A stretch of DNA of 64,000 nucleotides, from contig NC_090699.1 of assembly GCF_040954835.1 (NCBI RefSeq), positions 15,803,817 to 15,867,816 of the forward strand. Reading direction: 5' to 3'. The notes beneath the pieces are model-generated. The model saw only the letters and a program-made list of their open reading frames with translations. It did no database searches and was not told the DNA's origin. This document shows, one piece after another, positions 1-11,399 of this stretch; position 1 is the stretch's first letter, and each line of letters starts with the position of its first letter. The position numbers and the translations under genes were made by a program. The stretch comes from Lepisosteus oculatus. Lineage: Eukaryota; Chordata; Actinopteri; Semionotiformes; Lepisosteidae.

Positions 1-300
1 CAGACACTGTTAATCACAGACACACACTGAACACAGAGATACAGACACTGTTAATCACAGACACACACTGAACACAGAGATACAGACACAGTTAGTTACA
101 GACACACTGGAACACAGAGATACAGACACTGTTAATCACAGACACACACTGAACACAGAGATACAGACACTGTTAGTCACAGACACACACTGGAACACAG
201 AGACACAGACACTGTTAATCACAGACACACACTGAACACAGAGATACAGAAACTGTTAGTCACAGACACACACTGGAACACAGACATTGTGAGTCACAGA
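1..300. repeat. 41-bp minisatellite
   Basis: Tandem copies of a unit of about 41 bases beginning cagacactgttaatcacaga fill the left edge and probably continue outside the window. Copies differ by a few substitutions (ttaatc or ttagtc) and small deletions. No coding sense is visible. The stretch after it, 301-706, holds no gene or repeat that I recognise. Confidence 0.9.
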
Positions 301-814
301 CACACACTGGGCTCCACCATGGGAGTAAGGCATCAGTATAGTCATTGCTGTAAGTCAGAAGTCTCCACACACCTGATTTAGGGACAGGAGTTCTCTTCAC
401 AGTATCTGTAGAGATAAAAGACGGGGATTGATGTGGTGTTCAGTCACACCGCACACTGTGTTTCAGGATGTTCAGTCAGTCACACCGTGTTCCAGGGATT
501 TTTTTAAACTAAACTTACCAATTTCTCGACGAAGTGCAAAATTCACTGCAAATTAAAGAAACTTGTATAAGACCGCAAAGTTTAATCACAACAAGTCAGG
601 TGATATAAGTTATTAAGTATTTTTCTGCTTAAGCGTGTAGAATTAGTATTATAAATCTTTAAATAAGTGAACTCTGGGTGTTCAGTCAGTCCAGCCTGCT
701 AATAATTCAATAACATTTCTGGCTTCCAACTGTAATAGTGTTGAGATCACAGTCTCTATGTCTCTGCTTGAAGCAGTAGCCCAGACTGGATAGGAGTGCT
801 AAGCACACAGAGGA

Positions 815-1160
815 GTGAGAGAGTGACCATGCACCGCAGAGAGGAGTGAGAGAGTGACGAGAGCTCTGCGGAGAGGAGTGAGAGAGTGAGACGAGGCTCC
901 ACAGAGAGAAGTGAGAGAGTGACCAGGCACCGCAGAGAGGAGTGAGAGAGTGACCAGGCACCACAGAGAGGAGTGAGAGAGTGAGACGAGGCTCCATAGA
1001 GAGAAGTGAGAGAGTGACCAGGCACCACAGAGAGGAGTGAGAGAGTGAGACGAGGCTCTGCAGAGAGGAGTGAGAGAGTGAGACGAGGCTCCGCAGAGAG
1101 GAGTGAGAGAGTGAGACGAGGCTCCCCAGAGAGGAGTGAGAGAGTGACTCCGGTGCGGCT
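815..1160. repeat. Minisatellite, about 30-bp units (gaggagtgagagagtga)
   Basis: About eleven tandem units of 27-31 bases share the core gaggagtgagagagtga, followed by a variable caggcaccgc or gacgaggctcc part. The long open frames across it (peptide SLTPLCGAWSLSHSS and similar) come from the repetition and lack any gene signature. A related purine-rich low-complexity tract follows at about 1257-1385. Confidence 0.9.
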
Positions 1161-1560
1161 CCAGGTCCTCTGCGTTGTGTGACTCACACTCAGATATCCA
1201 CCGTCTCTCGAGCTCTGGAAAGAACACAGACAACACAGTCACTCACAGCTGGCTTCCTGAGAGAGTCAGAGAGTGAGGCAGCGAGTGAGAGGGGTAAGAG
1301 GGAGTGAGGGAGGAGGAGAGGGAGTCGAAGAATAAGAGGGGTGAGAGAGAGAGGGGTGAGGGAGTGAGAGAGGATGTGAGGGTGTATAACACCGGTGTCA
1401 CTCTGAAAAATAACCTATAAAGTATGATATAATGGTGTCTGTACACTGACCCCTGTTCTCAAGAGCAGGGTGTCCTGTGCTGATTGTGAACTGCCATACA
1501 GTGGTGTTTAAACCCCTCCTCACACAGACATTCAAACACACATCTCTCATGAGCACATAC

Positions 1561-1668
1561 TGTCCATTCTCCCCCACTGGATCACCAGAAGTGCTGACAC
1601 AGCTACAGCCACAGCTGCTGTTACACAGAGAGCCACCATCCATCCAGAGGGTCCAGGGAAAAAGTCTC
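1561..1668 (-). CDS. Butyrophilin/B7-like transmembrane exon (partial gene)
   Basis: A 108-base phase 1-1 exon on the minus strand, bounded by an AG acceptor (ttttccag) and a gtatgt donor. It encodes about 36 residues: a DFFPGPSGW lead-in, a hydrophobic membrane span (MVALCVTAAVAVAVSALLV) and a short IQWGRMD cytoplasmic start. The lead-in plus membrane segment resembles the exon after the last Ig domain in fish butyrophilin-like genes. Its phase matches the Ig exon at 2467-2748, so the two probably belong to one type I membrane protein. Cytoplasmic exons or a B30.2 domain would lie below 1561, and I could not identify any. The identity is family-level only. Confidence 0.6.
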
Positions 1669-2159
1669 CTGGAAAACAGCACAGGAATGTGATCCCACAG
1701 GAACTGACAGCATCTAGTAGCCTGGATCTCCCACAATAAGGCAAAGATGCATGGGAGCAGACATCCCAAACTGCTGGAAATCACTGTGTCAGCATAAAAA
1801 AACAAAAGAGAACTTCTGGTTATCGATGTAGCAAACACATGGGAAATGATGTCATTGAGGCTGAGTGGGAAATCCAACTTCCTGTTACCACATGTCGGCA
1901 GGTTGCGCCACAAGAGGGGTGTCTTGATGACGGTCTGGCACTAGAGGCCGCTACAAGGGACTTGTTCCAGGTGCTGTGGAACAGTTCCCCCGGCTGCAGA
2001 ACTGACTGGAAGGATACGGACGTGGGTTAAATCAGAGTCCAGTCATCTCTGGTCTTCCGTGGGATGACAACCAAACAGATCAGCAGTAAAAAGCAGTGCA
2101 GAGGTGTCGATCCCTCAGTGTGCTGCGAAACTGCCTGAAATAAAGACGGGTCACTGGTC

Positions 2160-2395
2160 TGGATGCTCAGAAGACTCTGTCCAGGTGGCCCAGTGGTTAT
2201 ATCATCGCTGCCTCACAGCTCTGGGGCCCGGCGCTCAGTTCCTGAGGTGCTGTCTGTGTGGAGTTCGCATGTTCTCCCTGCATTCACACGGGTGAACCCT
2301 GTCTTGTCCCCAGTGCTTGCTGGGATAGACTCTGGCTCCCCCATGACCTTGTACTGGATAAAGCATGTTCGAAAATGGATGAAGTGGGAATGAGT
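2160..2395 (+). repeat. Fish interspersed repeat, 'gtgtggagttcgcatgttctcc' family
   Basis: A copy of the most frequent interspersed repeat here. It starts with a tRNA-like head (ggcccagtggttatatcatcgctgcctcacagctctggggcc) and continues with gtctgtgtggagttcgcatg. It ends in the conserved tail gcttgctgggatagactctggctc ... ggataaagca. It sits in the intron between the two butyrophilin-like exons. The family name is not assigned. Confidence 0.8.
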
Positions 2396-2466
2396 TTTGT
2401 CTTGCTGTTATGACTAAAACATGAATTCTGAAAACTCCTGAAATATTGTCTTAGTACGATACTCAC

Positions 2467-2748
2467 TGGGTATGTGGAGCTGAGATTCCCAGTCTGGTTC
2501 AGGAAGAGCACTTCTGACCAGACAGGAGAAGATGTTGGACTCCTGCTGGACTGGGATGTAGCTGCTGACACTGAGGAGCCCCTGACTGTCCTTCTCCACT
2601 GTGGTGCTGGACAGTGAGGTCACATCGTGTCCATCTCTGTCTGTCCAGATCACTGCAGGTGCAGGGAACCAGCCCTCTGACCTGCACAGCAGCTGGGTCT
2701 GACCTCCTCCAGGGGAGTGGAGAGACACTGAGGGCTGGGAGCCCAGGG
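2467..2748 (-). CDS. Butyrophilin/B7-family Ig C-like domain exon (partial gene)
   Basis: A 282-base phase 1-1 exon with acceptor aatccacag and donor gtgagt encodes about 94 residues of an Ig domain. It has the first cysteine in QLLCRSEGWFPAP, the tryptophan in VIWTDRDGHDVTS, and the second cysteine in SNIFSCLVRS. The SEGWFPAP.V.WTD and SSYIPVQQES patterns are typical of the membrane-proximal domain of butyrophilins and B7-like co-signalling proteins. The transmembrane exon lies 798 bases downstream. No signal peptide or IgV exon was found upstream on the minus strand, so this may be a truncated gene or have distant 5' exons. The reading frame of this exon is intact. Confidence 0.75.
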
Positions 2749-3059
2749 CTGTGGATTCGTCACAACAGGAGATATTTCACAGCTGATTAAAACACATTGA
2801 AGTAAAATATTTCTACACTGTGCATTCAGAACACAGGATAGACAAGGGGAGGCTTCCTATCAACAGTCTGAAGCTTCTGTACATTACAACTCGCACAATT
2901 ATTTTAATTTCTAAAAGCAGAAGCAGTGACTGTTTCTCCACTCCGACTCAGAGAATACTGTCAACTAACTAAATAGTTCAAGCATCAGGTGGTCATGTCT
3001 GTGTACAGGAGATGGCATCAGTGTCACAGGGACACCTGGCTGCAGACAAACGTGCTTTA

Positions 3060-3250
3060 ATGACTGCTGAGTTGTGTTGTGTAGTGCTGTGTTCAGTTGT
3101 GTTGACATGTGTGATGTTGTGCTGTGTTGTGATGCAGAGTGCTATGCTGTGCTGTGTTGTTGTGCTGATGCAGAGTGCTATGCTGTGCTGTGTGGTGTTG
3201 TGTTGCAATGTGTTATGTTGTGCTGTCTTGTGTAGTGTTGACTTGTATGC
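3060..3250. repeat. TG-rich tandem repeat (gtgctgtgttgtg)
   Basis: Imperfect tandem copies of a gtgctgtgttgt core, including a direct duplication of gatgcagagtgctatgctgtgctgtg. Open frames on both strands are low-complexity (CCVVLCC or TQHNTTQHS) and not coding. Confidence 0.85.
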
Positions 3251-3299
3251 TGGACTGCGTTTACTTTGCACTGTGCTGAATTGTTTCGTATTGAATTCT

Positions 3300-3450
3300 G
3301 TTCTGTTGTCTAGAAAGAAAGAAGTCAGGGTATCAGCTTCACCACTGTGGCTGGGCAGCCTGTTCCACACTCCTACCACTCTTTGTGTAATACACTGTCT
3401 CCTGTTCTCAGTTTCAAATGCTCTTCCCATTCTCAGTGCCCTAGAGGATT
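3300..3450 (-). mobile_element. CR1/L2-like LINE 3' fragment
   Basis: Read on the minus strand this translates to CITQRVVGVWNRLPS...EADTLTSF. That is the C-terminal thumb region of CR1/L2-type non-LTR reverse transcriptases, whose usual form is FFTxRVVxxWNxLPxxVVEAxxLxxFK. It is a short 5'-truncated remnant, followed directly by the TG-rich repeat. Confidence 0.7.
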
Positions 3451-3599
3451 TTGAATACTTGGACTCTTCCTACCTGATCCAGTCACAGGAATCCTGACAA
3501 GAAGCAGCAGAATCACAAGGAGATGCTTGGACTCAACAGACACCATCACTGAAAGAGATCCACTGATTACTGCATGCCTCCATGTCACAGTACAAGTCC

Positions 3600-4180
3600 A
3601 TTGGCTTCAACCACAAGGCGGGCCAGCTTGTTCCCCACTCCCACCACCCTTGGTGCAGAGTAGAGTCTCCGGTCCTGAAAGGAGGATCTCAACCAGCTGT
3701 TTCTTGAGAGAAGCCAAGGTATCGGCTTCAGCAGCATGGCTGACCCACACTTTTCCTACACATCCGGACTATTCGGACACGATCCCGTCTGATTCCATGA
3801 AACACCTGGAACCTTCCCACAATTTGGGAAACTGCATCAGAAACATCTAAACTAGAATATCGTGTTCCATTCCGGTCAACACAGCACAGAAAATAAATTA
3901 CAGCCACAGAAGGAGTTCAGAGAAGAGCACCAAGAATAATGATTGCTGGTCTCAGGCGACTGTCTGATACCAGCTGGGTAAAGATACTAAATCTCTTCAG
4001 GTTTGACGGAGACGGAGACGAGATCGGACCCCAGTATATAAAATCCTCAGGGGTTTCCACACCCCACAGTGAAACAACTGCAAACTAAAAAGGAATTAAT
4101 TTTGGATGGATACATTAACTTACCCAAAGAGTGGTGGGTGACTGGAACAGGCTTCCCAGGCAGGTGGTTGAGGCCCAAAC
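3600..4180. mobile_element. CR1/L2-like LINE 3' fragments in both orientations
   Basis: 3600-3760 repeats the same LINE 3' sequence on the minus strand (cagcttgttccccactcccaccacccttggtg). 3890-4180 is a plus-strand piece with gaagagcaccaagaataatg, ctaaatctcttcaggtttga and gtggtgggtgactggaacag, which corresponds to the C-terminal RT region. All reading frames are broken. Confidence 0.65.
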
Positions 4181-4619
4181 TCTGGTGCTGGACCAGAGCG
4201 GTTCAGTCCACAGTGGGATCAATCTCAACTTTCCGGCGGTTTTACAGCTCCCGAACACTTGCCTTTCAGTAGAAAACAAAAACAATGACACTTCTGAAGC
4301 TTTCAGTCCTTCAAGTCACATTAAACAATCCAATGAGGTCTGTCTCCTGCCTCGACACGCCGTTCACGAAGATTCCCAGGACTCTTCGTCTGACTCGCGC
4401 AGGGCACAGGGCAGCGTCCCCCCAGCTCTCTCTTCCCCTTTCTGGGCGAGGAACTGTGCAATCGCGGCCGACGCGCCTGGGCTTTCTTAAACTGCCGCAG
4501 TGTGGTCAGACTCTCTTGTTGTTCCGGGAATCTTCACCTCCCGGCGACGAGCTGCAGAGACCTCTCGGCCCACCCGGCCCGTGTGGCGCTTAGTAGTTAA
4601 CTGTTCCCCGGATCTCATC

Positions 4620-4775
4620 CAGCTGTGTCTATGGAAGGATCCAGGGGATCGGCTTCTACAACGTGGCTGGGCAGCTTGTTCCACACTCCCACCACCCTCT
4701 GTGTAAAGAAGGGCCTCCTGTCCTGACTGGAGGAGCTCATCCACGTGTTTCTTGAGAGATTCTTACATTTATCTA
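4620..4775 (-). mobile_element. CR1/L2-like LINE 3' fragment
   Basis: The segment cagcttgttccacactcccaccaccctctgtgtaaagaagggc and its neighbour are the LINE 3' end that recurs throughout the window. In minus-strand sense it reads LFTEGGGSVEQAAQ and similar, out of frame. Confidence 0.7.
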
Positions 4776-4967
4776 GATTAGGACACAGGATGCTGTGAAG
4801 AGAAACACCTGACGGGATTAATTAGATCAGAGTGGTGACCTGATTTAGTGATGCCACATCACTTCACACTGAGTGCTGGTAAAGATTGTGTATTACAGGC
4901 TGGGCTCCAGAACACCCTGTGTCCATGAGAAAGCTGTCAGTTCTAATTGTCCATATCACATACTATA

Positions 4968-5140
4968 GATGCTGACAGAGCCAGCAGCTCACAGCCTTCA
5001 GCCCGGTGGAGCTCAGCAGGTGTGAGCCTGGTCAGTACCTGGAGGGGAGACTGGAGCATCATCCAGGTGGGGCTGCACACTGGTGGTGGATGAGGAGAGT
5101 CCCCATTGCCTGTAAAGATCGTTGAGTGGAGTGTACAGTA
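4968..5140 (+). repeat. 5S-rRNA-like SINE, internally deleted copy
   Basis: The 5' part (gagctcagcaggtgtgagcctggtcagtacctggagggga) resembles the 5S rRNA internal promoter region. It joins directly to the 3' part (gactggagcatcatccaggtggggctgcacactggtggtgg). The central 350 bases seen in the copies at 6.6 and 26.4 kb are missing, so this is an internally deleted copy. Confidence 0.75.
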
Positions 5141-6555
5141 CAGTATTTCCCTGCCACGATTAAGGACAGTATCACGCACTGTAGACCACCAACTGGTATT
5201 ACTCCGAAACAACTGAAATAAACCGAATCACAGCTATATCACGATGTGCGCAAGCTCTCGGAACACACGCGTACCACGCACAGTCACGGGCGTTTCCCGC
5301 TTACCTGTACGCGCAACATCACAAGGCGAACGGCGCTCCGAGTCCGACGTGCGGAGCACGGCTCCCGTCTCTCCAGGAGATACTGTATGTGCCCTTGAAC
5401 TTCCCTCAACACGCAGTCACATGAGAAAAAACAACATGTAGGAAAACCACACGCTGCCGTCACCCGGACAGGAACTGGCGTAAATCTTTCACACTTATAT
5501 TTCTGTAATCAAATATATATATATACGGACACTGTGGCGCGAGGGGGAAAAAACTACTCGGATTGAAAGAGAAACGCCAAGTTTCTGGTTTCTTTCGGGC
5601 AAGTCGGTCGCTCGTCCGTGTGATGTACTTTAACTGAAGTGAAACAGCGTGTAAGGAAACGACTGCGGATTCCGCCGCGTTATTTTGTAGTCCGTCCCGT
5701 GAAGTATCGGAGCTGAGGTTTCACATGCAAAGCCTGAAACGGAGAGCCTGGGAGGTGCGCCTGCCTGACAAACCCGGCCCCTCGGTGGCAGTCTTAGAAT
5801 TCAGTCTAAGGCGACTCTCGACGCCACAAGCGGGTCTTCAGTGTGAATTCATTACTGGGGGAGGGAGACGTGTGCAAGTACCCAAGTGAAATCGCACAAC
5901 CATGCCGCTGAGTAGCGCTTCATGATAGAAGATACCGACTCGCAGACGGTAAAACAGGTGGCCTACTGTACCTCAACACTCACTTTTCACTGCAGCACGA
6001 CGGTAACAAACCCAAACAAACGATTCATGCACACAGCATAACCCTTAGCCCACTAGACAGTTGTCAGGAGACATACTTCCACACCATTTCAACCAACCTG
6101 CAAAATCAGCGCAGCAACTAAAGTAAAAACCAAAACAGGCGACAGTCTTTGCTACTTAAGAACCCTAAACCAAACATGTCCATAATCCCAACTAGCCACG
6201 CCAGAAAACCACCCACTAAAAAGTTCATTTTAGCATGCCCGTAGTCAATAAAGTTGCCGTCTTCTCTCCGTTGTAGAGTTCAACCTCCTGAGCAGTTTCT
6301 CCTTCCATTCTCCACGGAATTTGCTGGATAAATCCCTTTCGCAGGCCAACTGAATCCGCCGGGCTTTCCGTCTGCGCGTCACGCTACGTCCGTGTTCCGG
6401 AAACCTGTCCCTCAAAGCAGCGAGTGAGCTCTGGCCCGTGGCCGCTGAGGCCCTAGACGCCAGCGCGGGTGTGAATGCAGTCTCCCGTATCTGTCTTCGG
6501 CAAAATCGAGGAACGGTTTAACTTATCCCAACACCCAGAACGCTCTGACTGCCCA
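5141..6555. other. Unannotated stretch
   Basis: I see no gene, tandem repeat or recognisable element. A short (ta)n run lies at about 5516-5525. The sequence is moderately CpG-containing near 5240-5400 and 6350-6480 but without a supported promoter or exon. Confidence 0.4.
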
Positions 6556-6559
6556 GATC

Positions 6560-7130
6560 CAGGGCCCTCAAGGCCTCCTCCAAGAGGAGCTCCCAGCTGG
6601 CAGCCCCCTGGAGCTCAGCAGCTGTGAGCCTAGTCAGTACCTGGAGGGGAGACTCCTGGGAAAGCTGAGGCTGCTGCTGGAAGAGGTGTTAGTGGGGCCA
6701 GTAGGGGGCGCTCACCTTGCAGTCTGTGTGGTTCCTAATGTCCCAGTATAGTGACGGGGACACTATACTGTAAACAGGCACCGTCCTTTGCATGAGACGT
6801 AAAACCAGGGTCCTGACTCCCTGTGGTCATTAAAAATCCCAGGGTGTTTCTCGAAAAGAGTAGGGGTGTTACCCCTGTGTCCTGGCCAAATTTCCCCCTG
6901 GCCTTTACCAGTCATGGCCTCCTAATAACCCCCCTCTCTGAACTGGCTTCCTCACTCTGCTCTCCTCCCCACTGAGAGCTGGTGTGTGTGAGCAGACTGG
7001 AGCATCATCCAGGTGGGGCTGCACACTGGTGGTGGAGGAGGGGATCCCCGTTACCTGTAAAGAGCTTTGAGTGGAGTGTGTCCAGAAGAGCGCTGTGTAA
7101 GCAATTATTATTAATATTATTAATTATCTC
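6560..7130 (+). repeat. 5S-rRNA-derived SINE (SINE3-like), near full length
   Basis: The 5' end carries the 5S-like box (ctgtgagcctagtcagtacctggaggggagactcctgggaaagctgaggctgc). The body includes cagtatagtgacggggacac, gtaaaaccagggtcctgactc and gctctcctccccactgagagctggtgtg. The 3' end is gcatcatccaggtggggctgcacactgg, then tgtaaagagctttgagtgg, and closes in an (att)n tail. This matches the architecture of 5S-derived fish SINEs. It is non-autonomous and probably borrows a LINE reverse transcriptase. Confidence 0.85.
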
Positions 7131-8120
7131 TCCAAGAACAGCGTCCCCTCGGTCACATGCTCCTTCAGAGACAGCAGAATCGGCTGTTGGGCCGACTGGA
7201 TCCTGTGTGCTCATTTTCTAACGTCCACGTTCAGGATGCTAGCAAGCTCAGCAGCACAGCTGTGACGAGAGCCGGACCGGGCTCCCGTGAAGCGTAGTTC
7301 TGGACCCTGTGCAGGCGGTACGATCCGGAAGCACGTGGAACAGGAGGACGAGGATCTGGAGGGGTTGACAGACAGGGGGGCCTGGCCAGGGCGAACAGGT
7401 CCAAGGAGTTCGGGGGGGGAAATCCGGGGCAAAGTCCAAGGTCCAAAACCGGATGATCCATCCGAGACGAACATAGACAAGGTTAAAATCCGGAAAAACA
7501 GGATCTGGGACAGGGACGGGGAATAAAACCAGGATGACGAGGCCAGGCGAGCCGAGCCCCGGACTCAGACGGTCAGGACGCCGTGATGAAGCTTGTGCCG
7601 TCGGGTCACTCCTGGACCCACTGGCAGGCGGGCCTCCGGGCGTCCATCTCCCAGCGCTGAGCCCAGAGCAGCGAGAGGGGCGGGGCTGAGGGCAGGTGCA
7701 TGTGATTGGGTGAAATCTGAACGAGCTGGAGCGCCCTTAAGAGGAGGGATTACGATCGCAACAACAATTAGCTCACCTGCGAGGCTTTGGATTCCAATGT
7801 GCGCTCAGATCAGGCGGGTCCACCCCGGATCTGACCAGCACCGGGCTGTTCCTCCTGGTGTGAGCTGGGGGTTCCTGGGGGTACCTGACCACTGACAAAG
7901 TACAACTACTGTATCTTTTAAGGGCGGAAGCTAAGTGAGCGAAAGTGTTCCAAAATCCTTCTCGTCCATAACTGAGAGGGCGGGGCAGCTCAGTGCCCCT
8001 CCCCCCCGCGGCGCCAGGCCCGAGCCTGACCTCGCCTGTCCACGGGGGGTTCGACACAGCCGGCCCGAAAGAGGAAGCTGCAGCGCTTGTGCGTTTAAGC
8101 AATCCGGTCCGACTGAGCCG
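7131..8120. other. Unannotated stretch, moderately GC-rich
   Basis: No recognised gene. Overlapping short open frames on both strands between 7210 and 7530 and between 7590 and 8120 share no splice-bounded structure or known motif, and I treat them as chance frames. Confidence 0.4.
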
Positions 8121-8124
8121 CGTC

Positions 8125-8400
8125 ATGGGCAGGGGGTTGACGCAGCGCTGGGGCCCCGGGTTCGGGTCCTGGGGTGCTGTCTGTGTGGGGTTTCACGCGG
8201 GTTTCTTCCAGCTGCTTCCTCCCTAATGGTTAATGGTTTACGGTCTTCTGCAAAGATGAGCCCAGGTATGATTGTGTGTGTCTGTGTGTGCCCTGTGACG
8301 GACTGGCGTCTCGTCAAGATTGTACCCTGTCTCGTGCCCGGTGCTTGCTGGGATAGACTCCGGCTCCCCTGAGGCCTGTGCTGGAGAAGGCTGTGGATGT
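8125..8400 (+). repeat. Fish interspersed repeat, tRNA-like head to 'gctggataaag' tail
   Basis: Same family as at 2160. It contains ggggccccgggttcgggtcc (B-box-like), a gtctgtgtggggtttcacg segment, the ccctgtgacggactggcgtc part and the tgcttgctgggatagactcc tail. Confidence 0.75.
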
Positions 8401-8454
8401 GATGTGTCTATTAACTGCCATGATTATTGTGGGGGTAATGGTTTATGCACCACT

Positions 8455-8975
8455 GCATCTCTGGGTCCGCTCCCTGCTGTGCTTGGTGTTGTGCCTGCTC
8501 CCCACTGTGCTTGGTGTTGTGTCTGTCTGCTCTTTGATTGGTGTTGTGTCTGTCTGTTCTGTGCTTGGTGTTGTGCCTGCTCCCCACTGTGCTTGGTGTT
8601 GTGTCTGTCTGCTCTTTGATTGGTGTTGTGTCTGTCTGTTCTGTGCTTGGTGTTGTGTCTGCTCCGCGCTGTGCTTGGTGTTGTGTCTGCTCAGTGCTGT
8701 GCTGGGCGTTGTGTCTGTCTGCTCTGTGCTTGGTGTTGTGCCTGCTCCACACTGTGCTTGGTGTTGTGTCTGCTCTGTGCTGTGCTTGGTGTTGTGCCTG
8801 CTCCACACTGTGCTTGGTGTTGTGTCTGCTCTGTGCTGTGCTTGGTGTTGTGTCTGCTCCGTGCTGTCCTTGGTGTTGTGTCTGCTCCGTGCTGTGCTGG
8901 GTGTTGTATCTGTCTGCTCTGTGCTTGGTGTTGTGTCTCTTTGCTCTGTGCTTGGTGTTGTGCCAGAGCCTAACC
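8455..8975. repeat. 28-bp minisatellite (ctgtgcttggtgttgtgtctgctc)
   Basis: About eighteen tandem units of roughly 28 bases (some 22-26) based on ctgtgcttggtgttgtgtctgctccgtg. Cysteine-rich (plus) and TQHQAQH (minus) open frames are by-products of the repeat. It lies between two copies of the interspersed repeat in opposite orientation. Confidence 0.9.
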
Positions 8976-9245
8976 CAGCAAGCAACAAGCACAGGGCAGG
9001 ACACAACCTGGACAGGACACCAGTCCATCTCAGGGCACTCACAGACACCGGGGACAGTCTTCTCAGGAGCCAGTTAACCTACCAGCCTGACTTTGGAACA
9101 TAGGATGAAACCAGAGCATGCGAGAGAAACCCACATGGATGCAAGGAGAACATGCAAACTCCACACAGACAGCAACCCAGGTCCAGAACTGAACCCAGGT
9201 CCCCAGAGCTGCGAGGCAGCAATGCTTACCACTGTGCTGTCACCA
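8965..9245 (-). repeat. Fish interspersed repeat, reverse orientation
   Basis: Reverse-strand copy with ggacaggacaccagtccatc, aacatgcaaactccacacag and ctgcgaggcagcaatgctta. Together with the plus copy at 8125-8400 it brackets the 28-bp minisatellite. Confidence 0.8.
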
Positions 9246-9310
9246 TGCCAACCTACATTGTACACAATCTTCTAAATGAGGCCTAACTATTGTGTTATAC
9301 AATTTTATCT
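9246..9310 (-). mobile_element. LINE RT fragment
   Basis: Minus-strand translation gives LYNTIVRPHLEDCVQC, a good match to the L(Y/H)xTLVRPHLEYCVQxW motif near the C-terminus of CR1/L2-type reverse transcriptase. The piece is very short. From here to about 10030 I recognise nothing further. Confidence 0.55.
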
Positions 9311-10034
9311 CCCTTCGCTTTAAATCCCACGATCTCATGATATCCCAATATTTTGTGTGCCTTCTGAGTTGGCTCACCATGTGGTCTAGAAAATGCAAAT
9401 GATGTGGCCACATAAACTCCTTAGTCTTTTTCATAAGTAACCTCTTCCAGCTCGGTGTTTTCCAGTTTTGTATTGATAGTTTATATTTTTGCTACCTGCA
9501 TGCAAAACCCCGCACCTGTGTGCATCACATGTCAGCTCCAGACACAGTTCAGCTGCACTGCTCTGTGGGAAACAGGAAAGGAGAAAGAGACAGAGCACTC
9601 TGCTCCTTCCTGCTTCCTGCTCTATAGGTGGCGCTAAACGGTCAGGTGGTTCGAAACGCTCAGGCCTCTCTGGCATGTGGGCAGAAGCATCCCAGCAGCT
9701 GTCGATAGAAAGCAACAGTTAAGCTGTGGGGCAGCTGGGAGCATTCCCATTTACATAGTCCACTGCTGAACGCTAGTTGCTGTCCCGTGGAAGACTCTGG
9801 CACTGTTTGGAAAGCCCCTCTCCGGGCACGGTCTCAGGCTGTCACACTGCGGTCGCTCCGAGTGGTGGCCGAGTGTGCTTTCAAAAACAACAAACAGCTG
9901 CGAAAACAAAATGAGGAGAAGCATTTCCATAGGCGGCAGAGCAGGAATTTGCATTCTGGGATGTGGAAAAGGCTCCTCTCACTGTCGAAAAGGGTGTACA
10001 CAGCAGTACTGCACTGAGAGCAGCCCAGCTACAG

Positions 10035-10690
10035 ACTGGGACACACTGGCACACAGCAGCACTGAGGACACACTGAGACACAGCAGCCCTGTGGACAGAC
10101 TGGGACACGGCAGCACTGAGGACAGACTGAGACACAGCAGCCCTGAGGACAGACTGAGACACAGCAGCCCAGAGGACACATTGAGACACAGCAGCACTGA
10201 GGACACACTGAGACACAGCAGCCCTGTGGACAGACTGGGACACGGCAGCACTGAGGACAGACTGAGACACAGCAGCACTGAGGACAGACTCAGACACGGC
10301 AGCCCTGAGGACACACTGAGACACAGCAGCCCAGAGGACAGACTGAGACACAGCAGCACCGAGGACAGACTGAGACACAGCAGCCCTGAGGACACACTGA
10401 GACACAGCAGCCCTGAGGACAGACTGAGACACAGCAGCACCGAGGACAGACTGAGACACAGCAGCCCTGAGGACACACTGAGACACGGCAGCCCTACGGA
10501 CACACCGAGACACGGCAGCACTGAGTACAGACCAAGACACAGCAGCACTGTGGACAGACTGAGACACAGCAGCCCTGAGGACAGACTAAGAAACAGCAGC
10601 ACTGAGGACAGACTAAGAAACAGCAGCACTGAGGACAGACTGAGACAGACTGGGATCCAGTTCTGGGACACAGCAGCACTGAGGACAAGG
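10035..10690. repeat. 27-bp minisatellite (cagcagccctgaggacagactgagacac)
   Basis: About 24 tandem units of 27 bases with strong conservation. The unit is a multiple of three, so all copies share one frame and give long open frames on both strands (plus-strand peptide SSPEDTLRH repeated). No start context, splice site or homology supports a gene. Confidence 0.9.
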
Positions 10691-10984
10691 TGTCAGACAC
10701 GATGCTGAGCAGGTAGGAGCCCATCTCGCTGTCTATAGGAGCCCCACCCGGACCAGGGTGAGCGATCAGACACTGGGCACAGAGAGAAACACACAGAGAG
10801 CACTGCAGCCTCCAAGCACAAACTAAGGTCTTCATGCTTATTCACAACAAGATGCATTGCAACAAATTAGCAAATATTAATAGCATGTATATAGCTGTCA
10901 TTCGTACTGCATAAACCAGAACTAAAATGAATATACTTAAGATGGGTATATTTATAAAATGTTTGAAAGTAAGAAAGCTAATCT

Positions 10985-11330
10985 CCAGCCATCCATTTTC
11001 TAACTGGTTTTATCCAGTACAGGGTCGGGTGGAGCAAGAACCTTTCCCAGCAAGCTCTGGGCACAAGGCAGGGTACACCCTGGACAGGACGCCAGTCCAT
11101 TTCAGGGCAGACAGACAGAAACACACACACACACACTCACACCAGGGCCAGTTTTCCCTGAAGCTGATTAAGGGAGTCGTCCGCATGTCTTTGGACGGTG
11201 GGAGGAAACCAGAGCAACAGTTGGACACCCACATGAACATGGGAAGAACATGCAAACTCCCCACAGACAGTCCCTCCAGGTCTGGAATTGTACCCAGGGC
11301 CTCAGCGCTGTGAGGCAGCAATACTAGGGG
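10985..11330 (-). repeat. Fish interspersed repeat, reverse orientation, near full length
   Basis: It begins ccatccattttctaactggttttatccagtacagg and includes ggcacaaggcagggtacaccctggacagg. It ends with aacatgcaaactccccacagacag and cgctgtgaggcagcaatact. It abuts the truncated 3' end of the gypsy element. Confidence 0.8.
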
Positions 11331-11399
11331 CTTGTAGCAGTTCCCTATAACAGACAGACAATGTGCCTGTTTCTCTCTGGCGGTTAGCTGTGCTTGTTA

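Noticed and set aside
10035-10690. Regular repeats as a possible CRISPR-like array or repeat protein gene
   Set aside because: Units are contiguous without unique spacers, the sequence is eukaryotic, and no start, splice site or homology supports a protein.
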